In this document: piece after piece, positions 17,553-25,809 of the stretch
Layout of the letters: every line of letters begins with the position of its first letter
How positions within the stretch are numbered: the stretch's first letter is position 1
NCBI GenBank assembly: GCA_030680415.1
Contig: JAUXVE010000033.1
Location: forward strand, 1 to 64,000
Direction: 5' to 3'
Length of the DNA stretch: 64,000 nucleotides
DNA from: Rubrivivax sp.
Lineage (GTDB): Bacteria; Pseudomonadota; Gammaproteobacteria; Burkholderiales; Burkholderiaceae_C
Position numbers and translations under genes: made by a program
The notes under the pieces: generated by a model
What the model was told of the DNA's origin: nothing
The model's input: only the letters and a program-made list of their open reading frames with translations
Databases searched by the model: none

Positions 17553-18659
17553 CTATGCCGCCAAGGCGGCGAGTGCTTCCTGCGCGAGAACGCGCGCTTC
17601 GTCCACCGGTACGACCCAGGCCTGGACCGGGCTGCCCGGCGCGCTGATGCAGCCCTCGCGGCCGATCGTCGCGGCGTTGGCGGCGGCGTCGACGCGAATG
17701 CCCGCCCAGCCCAGGCCGCCGAGGATGGCGGCGCGCACGCCAGCAGCGTTTTCGCCGACGCCGCCGCCGAACAGGATGCCGTCCGCACCGCCCAGCACCG
17801 CCAGGTACGCGCCGAGGACCTTGCGCGCCCGGTAGGCGTAGAGATCCACGGCCAGGCGACTGTGGGGGTCGTCGCTGGCAAGCAACTCGCGCATGTCGCC
17901 GCTGACACCCGACAGGCCCAGCAAACCGGAGCGTTCGTTGAGCAGCCGTTCCACGTCCGCAGCACTCAGCCCCGCGACGCGCTGAAGGTAGGTCACGAGC
18001 GCCGGATCGACGTCACCGCTGCGTGTGGCCATGACCAGCCCCTCCAGCGGTGAAAATCCCATCGAGGTGTCGCGCGCCGCGCCGCGCTCGATGGCACTGA
18101 CCGAGCAGCCGGCGCCGAGCTGGAACGAGACGATGCGGCCGCCCTGTGCCAGGTCGGGCCGCAAGGCGCACCAGCGTGACCACAGCGCCTGGTGGGCGAG
18201 GCCGTGAAAGCCGTAGCGCCGCAGACCGTGGGCGGCGCTGAGTTCGCGAGGTAAGGCATAGGTCGCTGCCACCTCCGGCAGGTGGGCGAAGAACGCCGTG
18301 TCGAACACGGCCAGCTGGGGCATGTCCTGGCCCCACAGCGTGCGGCAGGCATGCACCCAGGCCAGCGCCACCGGGTTGTGCAGCGGCGCCAGCGGCGTGA
18401 GCCTTTCGATCTCGGCCTCGACGTCGGCGTCGATGCGGCGCGTGGAGGTCAGGCGCAGGCCGCCGTGCACCACCCGGTGGGCGACGCACCGCGGCCGTTC
18501 ATGCAGATGCTGCCCGACGAAGTCGGCCAGCCACTCGGCGGACGTGCCGGCGCCGATCTCGTGGCGCTGCTCAGCGCAGGCGCGCAGGCCTGCGGACTCG
18601 GGCGTGAACGCCGTCAGGCGTACCGAGGAACTGCCGGCGTTGACGGTCAAGATGATCAT
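17553..18659 (-). CDS. ackA: acetate kinase
   Basis: This 368-residue acetokinase, slightly shorter than the usual 390-400, transfers phosphate from acetyl phosphate to ADP. The ASKHA-fold motifs are present: N-terminal LTVNAGSSSVR, VAHRVVHGGLR, catalytic FDTAFF, YGFHGLAHQALW, FQLGAGCSVSA, SMGFSPLEGLVMATRSGDVD, and adenosine-binding GILFGGGVGENAA. The start ATG has AAAGGATC upstream. It is the first gene of the xfp/mrp run and shares a 202-base divergent intergenic region with cls, in which an FNR-like palindrome lies about 70 bases upstream of this start. Confidence 0.94.
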   Translation of the reverse strand: MIILTVNAGSSSVRLTAFTPESAGLRACAEQRHEIGAGTSAEWLADFVGQHLHERPRCVAHRVVHGGLRLTSTRRIDADVEAEIERLTPLAPLHNPVALAWVHACRTLWGQDMPQLAVFDTAFFAHLPEVAATYALPRELSAAHGLRRYGFHGLAHQALWSRWCALRPDLAQGGRIVSFQLGAGCSVSAIERGAARDTSMGFSPLEGLVMATRSGDVDPALVTYLQRVAGLSAADVERLLNERSGLLGLSGVSGDMRELLASDDPHSRLAVDLYAYRARKVLGAYLAVLGGADGILFGGGVGENAAGVRAAILGGLGWAGIRVDAAANAATIGREGCISAPGSPVQAWVVPVDEARVLAQEALAALAA

Positions 18660-18722
18660 GCCGATCCTTTGCATGCACGCCAAGGCGCTTGAGTCATCTT
18701 CCCCTACCTCGCGCGTGCGGCG

Positions 18723-18736
18723 TTGACCCTCCTCAA
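18723..18736. promoter_or_regulatory. FNR/Anr-like palindrome upstream of ackA
   Basis: TTGACCCTCCTCAA matches the FNR/Anr consensus TTGAT-N4-ATCAA except at the innermost base of each half-site. Its centre is about 70 bases before the ackA ATG and 130 before cls. A nearly identical element (same half-sites) precedes uspA at 23789. Function is inferred from sequence and position. Confidence 0.5.
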
Positions 18737-18861
18737 ATGGGCCGCCGACGCGGTGCGAGCCAGCCCTGCTGCCCGGCCACAATGCCCCAACCGGACAGAG
18801 GGACGAAGCCGATGACGCGGTCTGTGGCAAGTGGCGGACGCCTGACCGACTGGTCGGGCGC

Positions 18862-20316
18862 ATGAACGAGTGGCTGGGACCAGCCTGGGCCGTGACGCCC
18901 GCCGTTGCCCACGTCATGGCCGCGACCGCCGTGACGGTCGATGCCGTGCTGCGCAAGCGTCACGTCAGCGCGGTGATCGGCTGGATCGGCCTGGCCTGGC
19001 TCGCGCCCGGCATCGGATCGATCCTGTATCTGATGTTCGGCATCAATCGCGTTCAACGCAGCGCAGTGGCGCTGGGGCTGCAGGAAGTCTGGCGTCGCGA
19101 CGCCCGGCACCTGTCGGCGGACCACACGACAGCCGTCGTGGCCCCGGATGTGCTGCAGCGCGACCCAGCTCTCGGCGGACTCGATCGCTTGTGCGCCCGC
19201 GTCACCGGCAAGGCGCTGCTGGCGGGCAACCACATCGAGGCGCTGGAAGACGGCGACGTCGCCTATCCGGCCATGCTCGCAGCGATCGACCAGGCCACGC
19301 GGTCGGTGACGCTGGCCAGCTACATCTTCGACAACGATGCCGCGGGCCAGGCCTTTGCGCAATCGCTGCAACGCGCGCACGAGCGGGGCGTCGAGGTCCG
19401 TGTCCTGATCGACGGCCTCGGCTTGCGCTACAGCCGGCCGGACATGCTCGGGGTATTGCGACGGGCCGGCGTGCCGGCGGCCGCGTTCCTGCCGACGTAC
19501 AACCCCTTCCGGTCGCGTTACGCGAACCTGCGCAACCACCGCAAGATCATGGTCGTCGACGGCGCCACCGGCTTCACGGGCGGCATGAACATCCGCCACG
19601 GACACTGGCGCTCCAGGCAGCCAACGCACCCTGTGCGTTGTCTGCACTTCGCCGTCCAGGGGCCGGTCGTGGCCGACCTGCAGCGCACGTTCGCGGTGGA
19701 TTGGGCCTTCGCCAGCGGTGAACAGCTGTACGGCGAGCCATGGTTTGGGCCATCGGCCCTGTGTGGACCGGTGCTGGCCCGCGGCATCCCCGACGGACCG
19801 GATGCCGACATCGACAACATGCCGCAAGTGATCCTCGGCGCGCTGGCGGTGGCACGCTCGCGCGTGCGCATCGTGACCCCGTATTTCCTGCCCGACGACA
19901 CGCTGATCGCGGCGCTGAAGGTCGCCGCGCTGCGCGGCGTGGCAGTGGATATCGTGATGCCGCAGCGCAGCAACGTGCGCGTGATGGACTGGGCCACGCG
20001 ACCGCAGCTGGTCGAGCTGATCGACAGCGGGTGCCGCGTGCACTTGAGCGCGGCGCCGTTCGACCACACGAAGTTGTTCCTCGTCGACGAAGGGTGGTCG
20101 CTGATCGGCTCCACCAACTGGGACGCGCGCAGCCTGCGGCTGAACTTCGAATACAACCTGGAGTGCTACGACGATGACCTGGTGCGGCGGCTGGACCTGC
20201 TGGTGGCGGCGCGCCTCCAGGGAGCGCGCGAACTGGCTGCCGCCGAGTTGCGGTCGCTGCCGCTGGCCGCGCGCCTGCGCAACGGCCTGGCGCGGCTGAT
20301 GTCACCGTATCTCTGA
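18862..20316 (+). CDS. cls: cardiolipin synthase (phospholipase D family)
   Basis: This 484-residue inner-membrane enzyme condenses phosphatidylglycerol molecules to cardiolipin. Two N-terminal membrane segments (about 10-28 and 36-60) precede two PLD domains. Both HKD motifs are intact: H226-K228-D233 (NHRKIMVVDG) and H402-K404-D409 (DHTKLFLVDE), each followed by the usual Gly/Asn residues (GGMNI; GSTNWDARS). Length equals bacterial ClsA-type enzymes. It is divergent from ackA and convergent with the EncFtn gene. Cardiolipin often rises with membrane-energy stress, which fits its neighbours, but that link is inference. Confidence 0.93.
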   Translation: MNEWLGPAWAVTPAVAHVMAATAVTVDAVLRKRHVSAVIGWIGLAWLAPGIGSILYLMFGINRVQRSAVALGLQEVWRRDARHLSADHTTAVVAPDVLQRDPALGGLDRLCARVTGKALLAGNHIEALEDGDVAYPAMLAAIDQATRSVTLASYIFDNDAAGQAFAQSLQRAHERGVEVRVLIDGLGLRYSRPDMLGVLRRAGVPAAAFLPTYNPFRSRYANLRNHRKIMVVDGATGFTGGMNIRHGHWRSRQPTHPVRCLHFAVQGPVVADLQRTFAVDWAFASGEQLYGEPWFGPSALCGPVLARGIPDGPDADIDNMPQVILGALAVARSRVRIVTPYFLPDDTLIAALKVAALRGVAVDIVMPQRSNVRVMDWATRPQLVELIDSGCRVHLSAAPFDHTKLFLVDEGWSLIGSTNWDARSLRLNFEYNLECYDDDLVRRLDLLVAARLQGARELAAAELRSLPLAARLRNGLARLMSPYL

Positions 20317-20381
20317 GCAGCCCCGAGGCCGCCGCCACGCGGTGGCCGCCGCGCGAGCGTGTTGGCTGCGCGCCCGTGCGC

Positions 20382-20669
20382 TCAGTCGTGGCCGATCGTG
20401 CCTTCGGTGAAGAGCGTGCCGCGCAATTCCTTGTCGAACACCGGGTCGCGGCGGCGGATCCACTCCAGCACCATCGCCGCGTGCTCCTTCTCCTCGTCGC
20501 GGTTGTGCTCGAGGATCTTGCGCAGCTCCGGGTCCTTGCAGGCATCGACGCGCTGGTTGTACCAGTCCACCGCCTCGAGTTCCTCCATCAGCGAAACGAT
20601 GGCGCGGTGCATGTCGCGCGTCTCGGCGCCGAGCTCGGCGACCGGTTCGTGGTAACCCTCGTTGGCCAT
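20382..20669 (-). CDS. encapsulated-ferritin-like protein (EncFtn family)
   Basis: This 95-residue protein is closely similar to the two-helix encapsulin-associated ferritin EncFtn (for example Rhodospirillum rubrum). The metal ligands of the ferroxidase centre are present: E30, E60 and H63 within MEELEAVDWYNQRVDA and HNRDEEKEHAAMVLEWIRR. The secondary-site equivalents E32 and H55 and the Trp36 equivalent are also kept. The protein stops right after LFTEGTIGHD, so the C-terminal encapsulin-targeting extension of classical EncFtn is missing. No encapsulin gene is adjacent: the next gene is convergent cls. The ribosome site AAGGAGA is strong. It may act as free iron oxidase or be targeted differently. 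Confidence 0.9.
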   Translation of the reverse strand: MANEGYHEPVAELGAETRDMHRAIVSLMEELEAVDWYNQRVDACKDPELRKILEHNRDEEKEHAAMVLEWIRRRDPVFDKELRGTLFTEGTIGHD

Positions 20670-20919
20670 TGATACTCTCCTTGAGTGAACGTATGCCCGA
20701 CGATACGACAACGCGACAAGCGCACCAGGATGACAGCGGGCACGTCCCGCGCACCCTGTCAGGCAGCGCGCCGGTGGTGAGTCGGCAAGGTCGAGCACGC
20801 TGTGTCGCGGCGCCAAAATGGGGAACTCAGCGGCGCCGGGGTGCTCCTTCCATGTACGCAATCGCCCGTGCCCTGGCGATTGGTGGTCATCCTTCGAACA
20901 AGTCAATCAGGAGCGGATC

Positions 20920-21348
20920 ATGCCCAAACGATCTCTGGCCTCTGCCGACGAGGCCCCCGCCCGCGCCCTGGCGATGATGGTGGCCGCCAATGGCCACATC
21001 GACGAACGCGAGTTGCGCATGCTCGACGACCTCGACGCCTTCCGTCGCCTGGCCGTGTCGCGGACCAGGTTCGTCGAGCTGGCGCGGCTGTGTGTCAAGG
21101 AGGTCGGTGCGGGATTGTCCGAGCGATCGTGGCTGTGCCCGGACGACATGATGCATCTCGTGGCGGTGCTCGACGCCGTCGTTGCGCCGGAACAGCGCCT
21201 GCTGGTCTGTCGCCTCGCTGCCGCCGTCATCATCGCGGACGGCCACGTCACGCACGACGAGCGACGGGTCTATGGCTATGCCCTGGCCCACTGGGGGATC
21301 AGCCAGGAGATGGTCACGCAGGCCATTCGGCAGGACCGCGTCCACTGA
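20920..21348 (+). CDS. TerB-like domain protein
   Basis: This soluble 142-residue protein is probably all-helical with two related TerB-type halves: ALAMMVAANGHIDERELRML and, later, AAAVIIADGHVTHDERRVYG. The A-x-x-DGHI-x-x-xE pattern is the acidic, metal-binding loop of the TerB/tellurite-resistance superfamily. The ATG has CAGGAG about eight bases upstream. It stands alone between the divergent EncFtn gene and the convergent cytochrome c gene. Its role is unknown; TerB-like proteins often accompany membrane stress or metal response. Confidence 0.75.
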   Translation: MPKRSLASADEAPARALAMMVAANGHIDERELRMLDDLDAFRRLAVSRTRFVELARLCVKEVGAGLSERSWLCPDDMMHLVAVLDAVVAPEQRLLVCRLAAAVIIADGHVTHDERRVYGYALAHWGISQEMVTQAIRQDRVH

Positions 21349-21407
21349 GCGTCGGTTCGGTCCGGCGGCGGCGGGTCTTCGGCTCGGTGGGCGGGCCAGG
21401 CGTCAGG

Positions 21408-21881
21408 TTAGCGGCTCTGTGCGAGGTACTCGATCAGGACATCGATGTCGGCGTCCTGCGCGGCGCGGGCCTTGGTGCGCAAGAGGCCACGTGGCAGTTG
21501 ATCGACCGCCACGCCGGCCCCCAGGGTCCAGTCGCGCAGCGCAGCGGGGTCGAGCCGGGCGCCGACGCCGTCCAGCGGCGCAGCCGGATTGCCGACGCCA
21601 TCGATGGCGTGGCAGCCCCCGCAGCCCAGGCGCGTGAAGGCCGCGCGGCCGGCGGCAAGCCGCGCCGCGTCGGCAGGCGGGGCCTGTGGCACCGGCGCGG
21701 CTCCCTGCCATGCTGAAGCTGGCGTGGCCGGGGCCGTCGGCGGTGCAGCCGCGAGCGTCGGGGCAGCGGTCCGGGTGGCGTCGCCGGGCGGATTGCGCAG
21801 CCATGCAAACAGCGCCGCCAGCGCCACCACGACGCCTGCGGTGGCAAAGGCCAGCCAGCGGGCTCTGGATTCACGCAGCAT
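21408..21881 (-). CDS. membrane-anchored c-type cytochrome
   Basis: This 157-residue protein has an N-terminal signal-anchor helix (residues about 9-28), a long Ala/Pro/Thr-rich linker and a C-terminal class I cytochrome c domain. There is one haem-binding CGGCH near residue 87, and a Met ligand is not obvious; the distal segment reads DQLPRGLLRTKARAAQ. The periplasmic domain probably takes part in electron transfer with the ferric-reductase-like protein encoded 14 bases upstream in the same operon. The ATG follows GGAGG. Confidence 0.85.
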   Translation of the reverse strand: MLRESRARWLAFATAGVVVALAALFAWLRNPPGDATRTAAPTLAAAPPTAPATPASAWQGAAPVPQAPPADAARLAAGRAAFTRLGCGGCHAIDGVGNPAAPLDGVGARLDPAALRDWTLGAGVAVDQLPRGLLRTKARAAQDADIDVLIEYLAQSR

Positions 21882-21895
21882 CGGGCGCCTCCGGT

Positions 21896-23230
21896 TCAGA
21901 CCCAGTCGAAGATCTCGGAATGCACCTGCCTCACCGGGACCGACAGCGCCGCCAGGCTGCGTTCCACGCTCACCGTCATCGGTGTCGGCCCGCACATCAG
22001 GTACTCGAATTCGGTGCGCCGTGCCGGCAGGTGCCGCGCCAGCAGGTCAGACGTGATGTAGCCCTGTTCGCCCGCCCAGCCTGGCGGCGGTTCCAGCAGC
22101 ACGTGCACGACGCGCAGGTCCAGTGCTGGCGCCAGTCGTTCGAGTTCTTCGCGGAACGCCACCCGCTCCCAGGCGCGGTTGCCGTAGAACAGCCACAGTG
22201 GGCGGCGGTCATGGCGGTCGGCCAGCGTGCGCAGCATCGACAGCAGCGGCGCGATGCCGATGCCGCCGGCGATGAACACGAAACCCGGTGCGTCGGGATG
22301 CCGGTCGATGCCGAAGGTGCCATAGGGTGCGTCGAGCCAGGCGGTCTCGCCCACCGCGATGTCCTTGATGCCCGAACTGAAGTCGCCCAGGGCCTTGATC
22401 GACAGCTCGATGCCGGGGCCGCGCTCGGCACTGGAGGCGATCGAGAACGGGTGTTCCTTCATCGCGAAGGGCGACGCACGCAGGGTCAGCCAGGCGAACT
22501 GGCCGGGCGAGAACCGCAGCGACTGCCCCGGCGGCGGCTCCAGCTCCAGGGTCCAGACGCGCCCGCGCTCGGGCCGCACGCGCCCGACACGCCAGGGCGA
22601 ACGCGACACCCGCCAGGGCCTGAACACTCGCACATAGGCGATGAGTCCGATCCAGAACGCGCCGTAGACCGCCCACAGCGCCTGCTTCCAGGCGCTGTCG
22701 AGGTAGCGGCCGGAGCCCGCCAGGTGCCACAGCGCCAGCGCCAGGGCCGCCGTGGCCAGCGCTGCGTGCAGGACACGCCAGCGGTCGTATTCAAGGCGCA
22801 GCCCACGTCGCGCCAGCGACAACACCGACACCAGCACGAACAGCGCCAGCGCCAGCCGCCCCGCGGACATGTACCCCGGCGCGCTGCGCGGGTCGGCCGC
22901 CCCCAGTGCCGCCGGGTTGTGCCAGCGCAGGATCAGGTAATGCGCAAGCACCAGGGCCAGCGCCAACAGCGCCAGATAGCGGTGGAAGTAGTAGATGATG
23001 TCGATGCCGAAGGGCGCCGTGGCGCGGCGAAAGCGCGCCGTCAGGGCGAACTGCACACCCAGCATGGCGAGCCCGGCATAACCGAGCGCCATCGCGAAGT
23101 CCCACGCCCACCCGCGGCCCGCGCCGGTGCTGCCCGCGAGCAGGGCAAACAGCGGCAGCGTGACCGCGGCGACGTAGATGCCCAGCCACAGGAGCACGTC
23201 ACGGGTGGTGTGTCGGTGAGACGTCGCCAT
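21896..23230 (-). CDS. ferric reductase-like transmembrane flavoprotein
   Basis: This 444-residue protein has an N-terminal FRE-type six-helix domain with haem-ligating histidines (YYFHRYLALLALALVLAHYL and WRVLHAALATAALALALWHL). A C-terminal ferredoxin-NADP reductase module follows: FAD motif HPFSIAS, pyridine-nucleotide motif FIAGGIGIAPLLSML and the terminal CGPTPM. It should move electrons from cytosolic NAD(P)H across the membrane to an outside acceptor, perhaps iron or the cytochrome c encoded next. I use the ATG at 23230; a GTG ten codons upstream is an alternative. Confidence 0.9.
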   Translation of the reverse strand: MATSHRHTTRDVLLWLGIYVAAVTLPLFALLAGSTGAGRGWAWDFAMALGYAGLAMLGVQFALTARFRRATAPFGIDIIYYFHRYLALLALALVLAHYLILRWHNPAALGAADPRSAPGYMSAGRLALALFVLVSVLSLARRGLRLEYDRWRVLHAALATAALALALWHLAGSGRYLDSAWKQALWAVYGAFWIGLIAYVRVFRPWRVSRSPWRVGRVRPERGRVWTLELEPPPGQSLRFSPGQFAWLTLRASPFAMKEHPFSIASSAERGPGIELSIKALGDFSSGIKDIAVGETAWLDAPYGTFGIDRHPDAPGFVFIAGGIGIAPLLSMLRTLADRHDRRPLWLFYGNRAWERVAFREELERLAPALDLRVVHVLLEPPPGWAGEQGYITSDLLARHLPARRTEFEYLMCGPTPMTVSVERSLAALSVPVRQVHSEIFDWV

Positions 23231-23289
23231 GGCTGGCGTGCCGCTGAACAAGGAGGACACCCAGGCCCGAAAGGGGCCAGTCGCAGGCG

Positions 23290-23712
23290 CTACTTGACCA
23301 AGGTCACCGGTACCTCGGCGAGCTGCACCACCTTGTACGCCGTCGACCCCAGGAAGACCTGCTCGAGGGCACCCAGGCCGCGCGTGCCCAACACGACGCC
23401 GATGCAGCCCGGCTCCCGGGCGAAGCGCGCGATGACCTCGCCAGGGTGCCCGAACAGCACCCTGAATTCATAGTTCAGCCCGGCGGCATCAATGAGCGCC
23501 CGCGCTGCCACGGCGTCCTGCTCGCCCAGTTGCTGCAAGTGCGCAAGCGCCTCCTTGTTCAGCAGGCCGCCTGCATACCAGCGCTCGAGTGCTTGCTGAA
23601 CGTTGATCAGCAACAGCTTCGTGTTGCCGAAGCGACGCGCGATCTCGATCGCGTGAGCGACGGCGCGATTGCCCGTTTCGGAGCCATCGACAGCCACCAG
23701 CAGGGTCTGCAT
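23290..23712 (-). CDS. universal stress protein, UspA family
   Basis: This single-domain Usp has 140 residues. It begins LLVAVDGSETGNRAVAHAIE. The ATP-binding loop region near the C-terminus reads VLGTRGLGALEQVFLGSTAY followed by VVQLAEVPVTLVK, close to the G-x2-G-x9-GS pattern of ATP-binding Usp proteins. GGAGG precedes the ATG. An FNR/Anr-like palindrome lies about 84 bases upstream of the start, fitting the frequent induction of such proteins under oxygen limitation. It may be co-transcribed with the ferric reductase gene 59 bases downstream. Confidence 0.93.
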   Translation of the reverse strand: MQTLLVAVDGSETGNRAVAHAIEIARRFGNTKLLLINVQQALERWYAGGLLNKEALAHLQQLGEQDAVAARALIDAAGLNYEFRVLFGHPGEVIARFAREPGCIGVVLGTRGLGALEQVFLGSTAYKVVQLAEVPVTLVK

Positions 23713-23788
23713 GTCCACCTCCAAGCGCTGATCAATCCCCGGAACCGCCCGGCGCGAACGAGGCTAGTGCAGGGGCTCGTCGGCGCGA

Positions 23789-23802
23789 TTGACCTCGCTC
23801 AA
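23789..23802. promoter_or_regulatory. FNR/Anr-like palindrome upstream of uspA
   Basis: TTGACCTCGCTCAA shares both half-sites (TTGAC, CTCAA) with the element upstream of ackA at 18723. Its centre is about 84 bases before the uspA ATG, leaving room for a class II FNR-type promoter. The regulator gene itself is not in the window. Confidence 0.5.
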
Positions 23803-23853
23803 GGTCGTGCCTCATGGCCGCGAGGCCTGCCGCCGCGTTGGCGTGACGCGCCG

Positions 23854-24075
23854 CTACGCGGCCCGGTCGGCCAGGGCCGTGCGTATGCGGGCGATCGTGT
23901 CCTCGACCGGGGCCTGGGTCGACACCTCCAGCCCGAGCTTGCGCGCGATGTCATTCACGCGGGCCGGGTTGAGCGGCAAGCCACCGGCGTCGATCGCCGC
24001 CAGCAGGTCGAGGGCGCGTTGCCGCTCCGGGGGCTCCGGCGGGCGCCGCGTCGGCAAGGCTTTGAACCACCGCAT
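23854..24075 (-). CDS. small conserved-looking hypothetical protein
   Basis: This 73-residue soluble protein starts MRWFKALP and has a middle part rich in LLAAIDAGGLPLNPARVNDI, then ARKLGLEVSTQAPVEDTIAR. Codon use, the well-formed amphipathic helices and its place upstream of uspA on the same strand support a real gene. I do not know the function. It ends 141 bases before uspA, which seems to have its own promoter. Confidence 0.65.
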   Translation of the reverse strand: MRWFKALPTRRPPEPPERQRALDLLAAIDAGGLPLNPARVNDIARKLGLEVSTQAPVEDTIARIRTALADRAA

Positions 24076-24189
24076 GCGCCGAGTCTAGGGGAGCCAACGA
24101 AGGGCCGCGGCCGGCGTCGGCCCGATCCGGACAGGGACATGGCCGCCAAGCCTGTATCGTGACGTGTCGACACTGGAGGACACCCGCTC

Positions 24190-25041
24190 ATGAAGATCGC
24201 CTTTTTCGGAACCGGCCTGATGGGCTCGGGGTTCGTGCGTCGCCTGCGCGCCAGCGGGCACGAGGTCAACGTCTGGAACCGCAGCGCCGCCAAGGCGCGC
24301 GCGCTGGAGGCGGATGGCGCCCGCGCGTTCGACGACCCGGCAGCGGCACTCGTGGGCGCCGAGCGCGTCCACCTGTCACTCGCCGACGACGCCTCGGTCG
24401 ACGCCGTGCTCGAGCCGATCGCGGCAGCGATACCGCCAGCCACCTGGATCGTCGACCACACCACCACGGCCGTCAGGCCCACCGCCGAGCGCATCGCGCG
24501 CTGGAACGCAAGCGGCCGTGCCTTCATCCACGCCCCGGTCTTCATGGGCCCCGCGAACGCGCTGGAAGGCAGCGGCCTGATGCTCGTGTCCGGCGAGAAG
24601 GCGCGCCACGACGCGCTGCTGCCGGCGCTGCAGCAGATGACCGGCCATGTGCTCTACCTGGGCGAGGCCCCCGAGCGCGCGGCGGCGTTCAAGCTGTTCG
24701 GCAACCTGACGCTGATCGGCATCATGGGCGTGCTCGGCGACGTCAACCGCCTGGCGCACGCGGTCGGCATCCCGACCGGCGAGGCCTTCTCCTTGTTCCA
24801 GCACTTCAACCCGGGCCAGTCGCTGCCGGCGCGGGCGGCGCGCATAGAGTCGGGCGACGTGACCTCGCCGTCGTTCGAGATGTCGATGGCGCGCAAGGAC
24901 GTGCGGCTGATGATCGAGGAGGCCCGGCGCGGCGGCGTCGAGCTGTTCGTGATGCCCGGCGTGGCCGCGATGTTCGACGCCGCGATCGCGCGCGGCGAGG
25001 GCGCGCTGGACGCAGTCGCCGCGGCGCGCGTGCCGACCTGA
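24190..25041 (+). CDS. NAD(P)-dependent oxidoreductase, 3-hydroxyisobutyrate dehydrogenase family
   Basis: This 283-residue beta-hydroxyacid dehydrogenase has an N-terminal Rossmann domain with FFGTGLMGSGFVRRLRASGH. The substrate loop is HAPVFMGPANALEGSGLM, where family members usually have DAPVSGG. The probable catalytic Lys lies in AAFKLFGNLTLIG. The ATG follows GGAGG. These enzymes oxidise or reduce 3-hydroxy acids such as 3-hydroxyisobutyrate, tartronate semialdehyde or related compounds; the altered loop makes the exact substrate uncertain. The dienelactone-hydrolase-like gene starts 27 bases downstream, so the two are probably one transcription unit. Confidence 0.88.
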   Translation: MKIAFFGTGLMGSGFVRRLRASGHEVNVWNRSAAKARALEADGARAFDDPAAALVGAERVHLSLADDASVDAVLEPIAAAIPPATWIVDHTTTAVRPTAERIARWNASGRAFIHAPVFMGPANALEGSGLMLVSGEKARHDALLPALQQMTGHVLYLGEAPERAAAFKLFGNLTLIGIMGVLGDVNRLAHAVGIPTGEAFSLFQHFNPGQSLPARAARIESGDVTSPSFEMSMARKDVRLMIEEARRGGVELFVMPGVAAMFDAAIARGEGALDAVAAARVPT

Positions 25042-25068
25042 CCCGGCCGCCCCTTCGAGGACTCGTCC

Positions 25069-25809
25069 GTGATCGAACACCACCTCGACATTGCCACCGC
25101 CGACGGCGCGATGAACAGCTTCGTCGTCCACCCCGAGGAGGGCGGACCGTTTCCCGTCGTGCTGTTCTACATGGACGCACCGGGCAAGCGCGAGGAGCTG
25201 CACGACATGGCGCGGCGCATCGCGGCCGTGGGCTACTGCGTGGTGCTGCCCAACCTGTACTACCGCAACTCGCGCGACTTCCGCTTGCTGGAGCGCACCG
25301 AGCCGGCGCTGGCCGAGATGTTCGCGCTGATGGCCACGCTCGACGCCGGCACCACCGCCTGTGACACGCGGGCCCTGCTGCGCTACGTCGACACCTTGCC
25401 CGAAGCCGACGCCACGCGCATCGGTGCCGTGGGCTACTGCATGAGCGGGCCGTTCGTGATGTGGGCCGCCGCGGCCTTCCCCGACCGCCTGCGCTGCATC
25501 GCGTCGATCCATGGCGCCAACATGGCCACGGCCGAGCCCGATTCACCGCACCGCATGGCGCCCCGGATCCGCTGCGAAAGCTACTTCGCCTGCGCCGAGA
25601 TCGACAAGTGGGCGCCGCCGGCCGACATCCGGCAGCTGCAGTCGGCGCTGCTGGCGGCAGGCACACCGCACCGCATCGAGTGGTACCCCGGCGTCGAGCA
25701 CGGTTTCGTGTTTCCCTTGCGTGCGGGCATCTACAACCAGGCTGCCGCCGAACGGCACTGGGAGCGCTTGTTCAGCCTGTTCCAGCACACGCTGCGCCAG
25801 GGCGCTTGA
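25069..25809 (+). CDS. dienelactone hydrolase family protein
   Basis: This 246-residue alpha/beta hydrolase has a Cys nucleophile (Cys124 in GYCMSGPFVMW) as in dienelactone hydrolases, with likely Asp in CAEIDKWAPP and His in PGVEHGFVFPLR. The start is GTG with GAGGA upstream. Such enzymes hydrolyse lactones or activated esters, classically in chloroaromatic breakdown. Here it is paired with a 3-hydroxyacid dehydrogenase-like gene, so a role in a small catabolic step is likely but the substrate is unknown. Confidence 0.9.
   Translation: MIEHHLDIATADGAMNSFVVHPEEGGPFPVVLFYMDAPGKREELHDMARRIAAVGYCVVLPNLYYRNSRDFRLLERTEPALAEMFALMATLDAGTTACDTRALLRYVDTLPEADATRIGAVGYCMSGPFVMWAAAAFPDRLRCIASIHGANMATAEPDSPHRMAPRIRCESYFACAEIDKWAPPADIRQLQSALLAAGTPHRIEWYPGVEHGFVFPLRAGIYNQAAAERHWERLFSLFQHTLRQGA

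Noticed and set aside
15096..18053. 985-codon open frame on the plus strand
   Set aside because: It is antisense to phosphoketolase and acetate kinase, both clearly recognised enzymes; no ribosome site.
20320..20360. GC-rich hairpin between cls and the EncFtn gene as a bidirectional terminator
   Set aside because: The only clean stem is GCCAC-GCG-GTGGC (five pairs) and no T-run follows on either strand; chance pairing is likely at this GC content.
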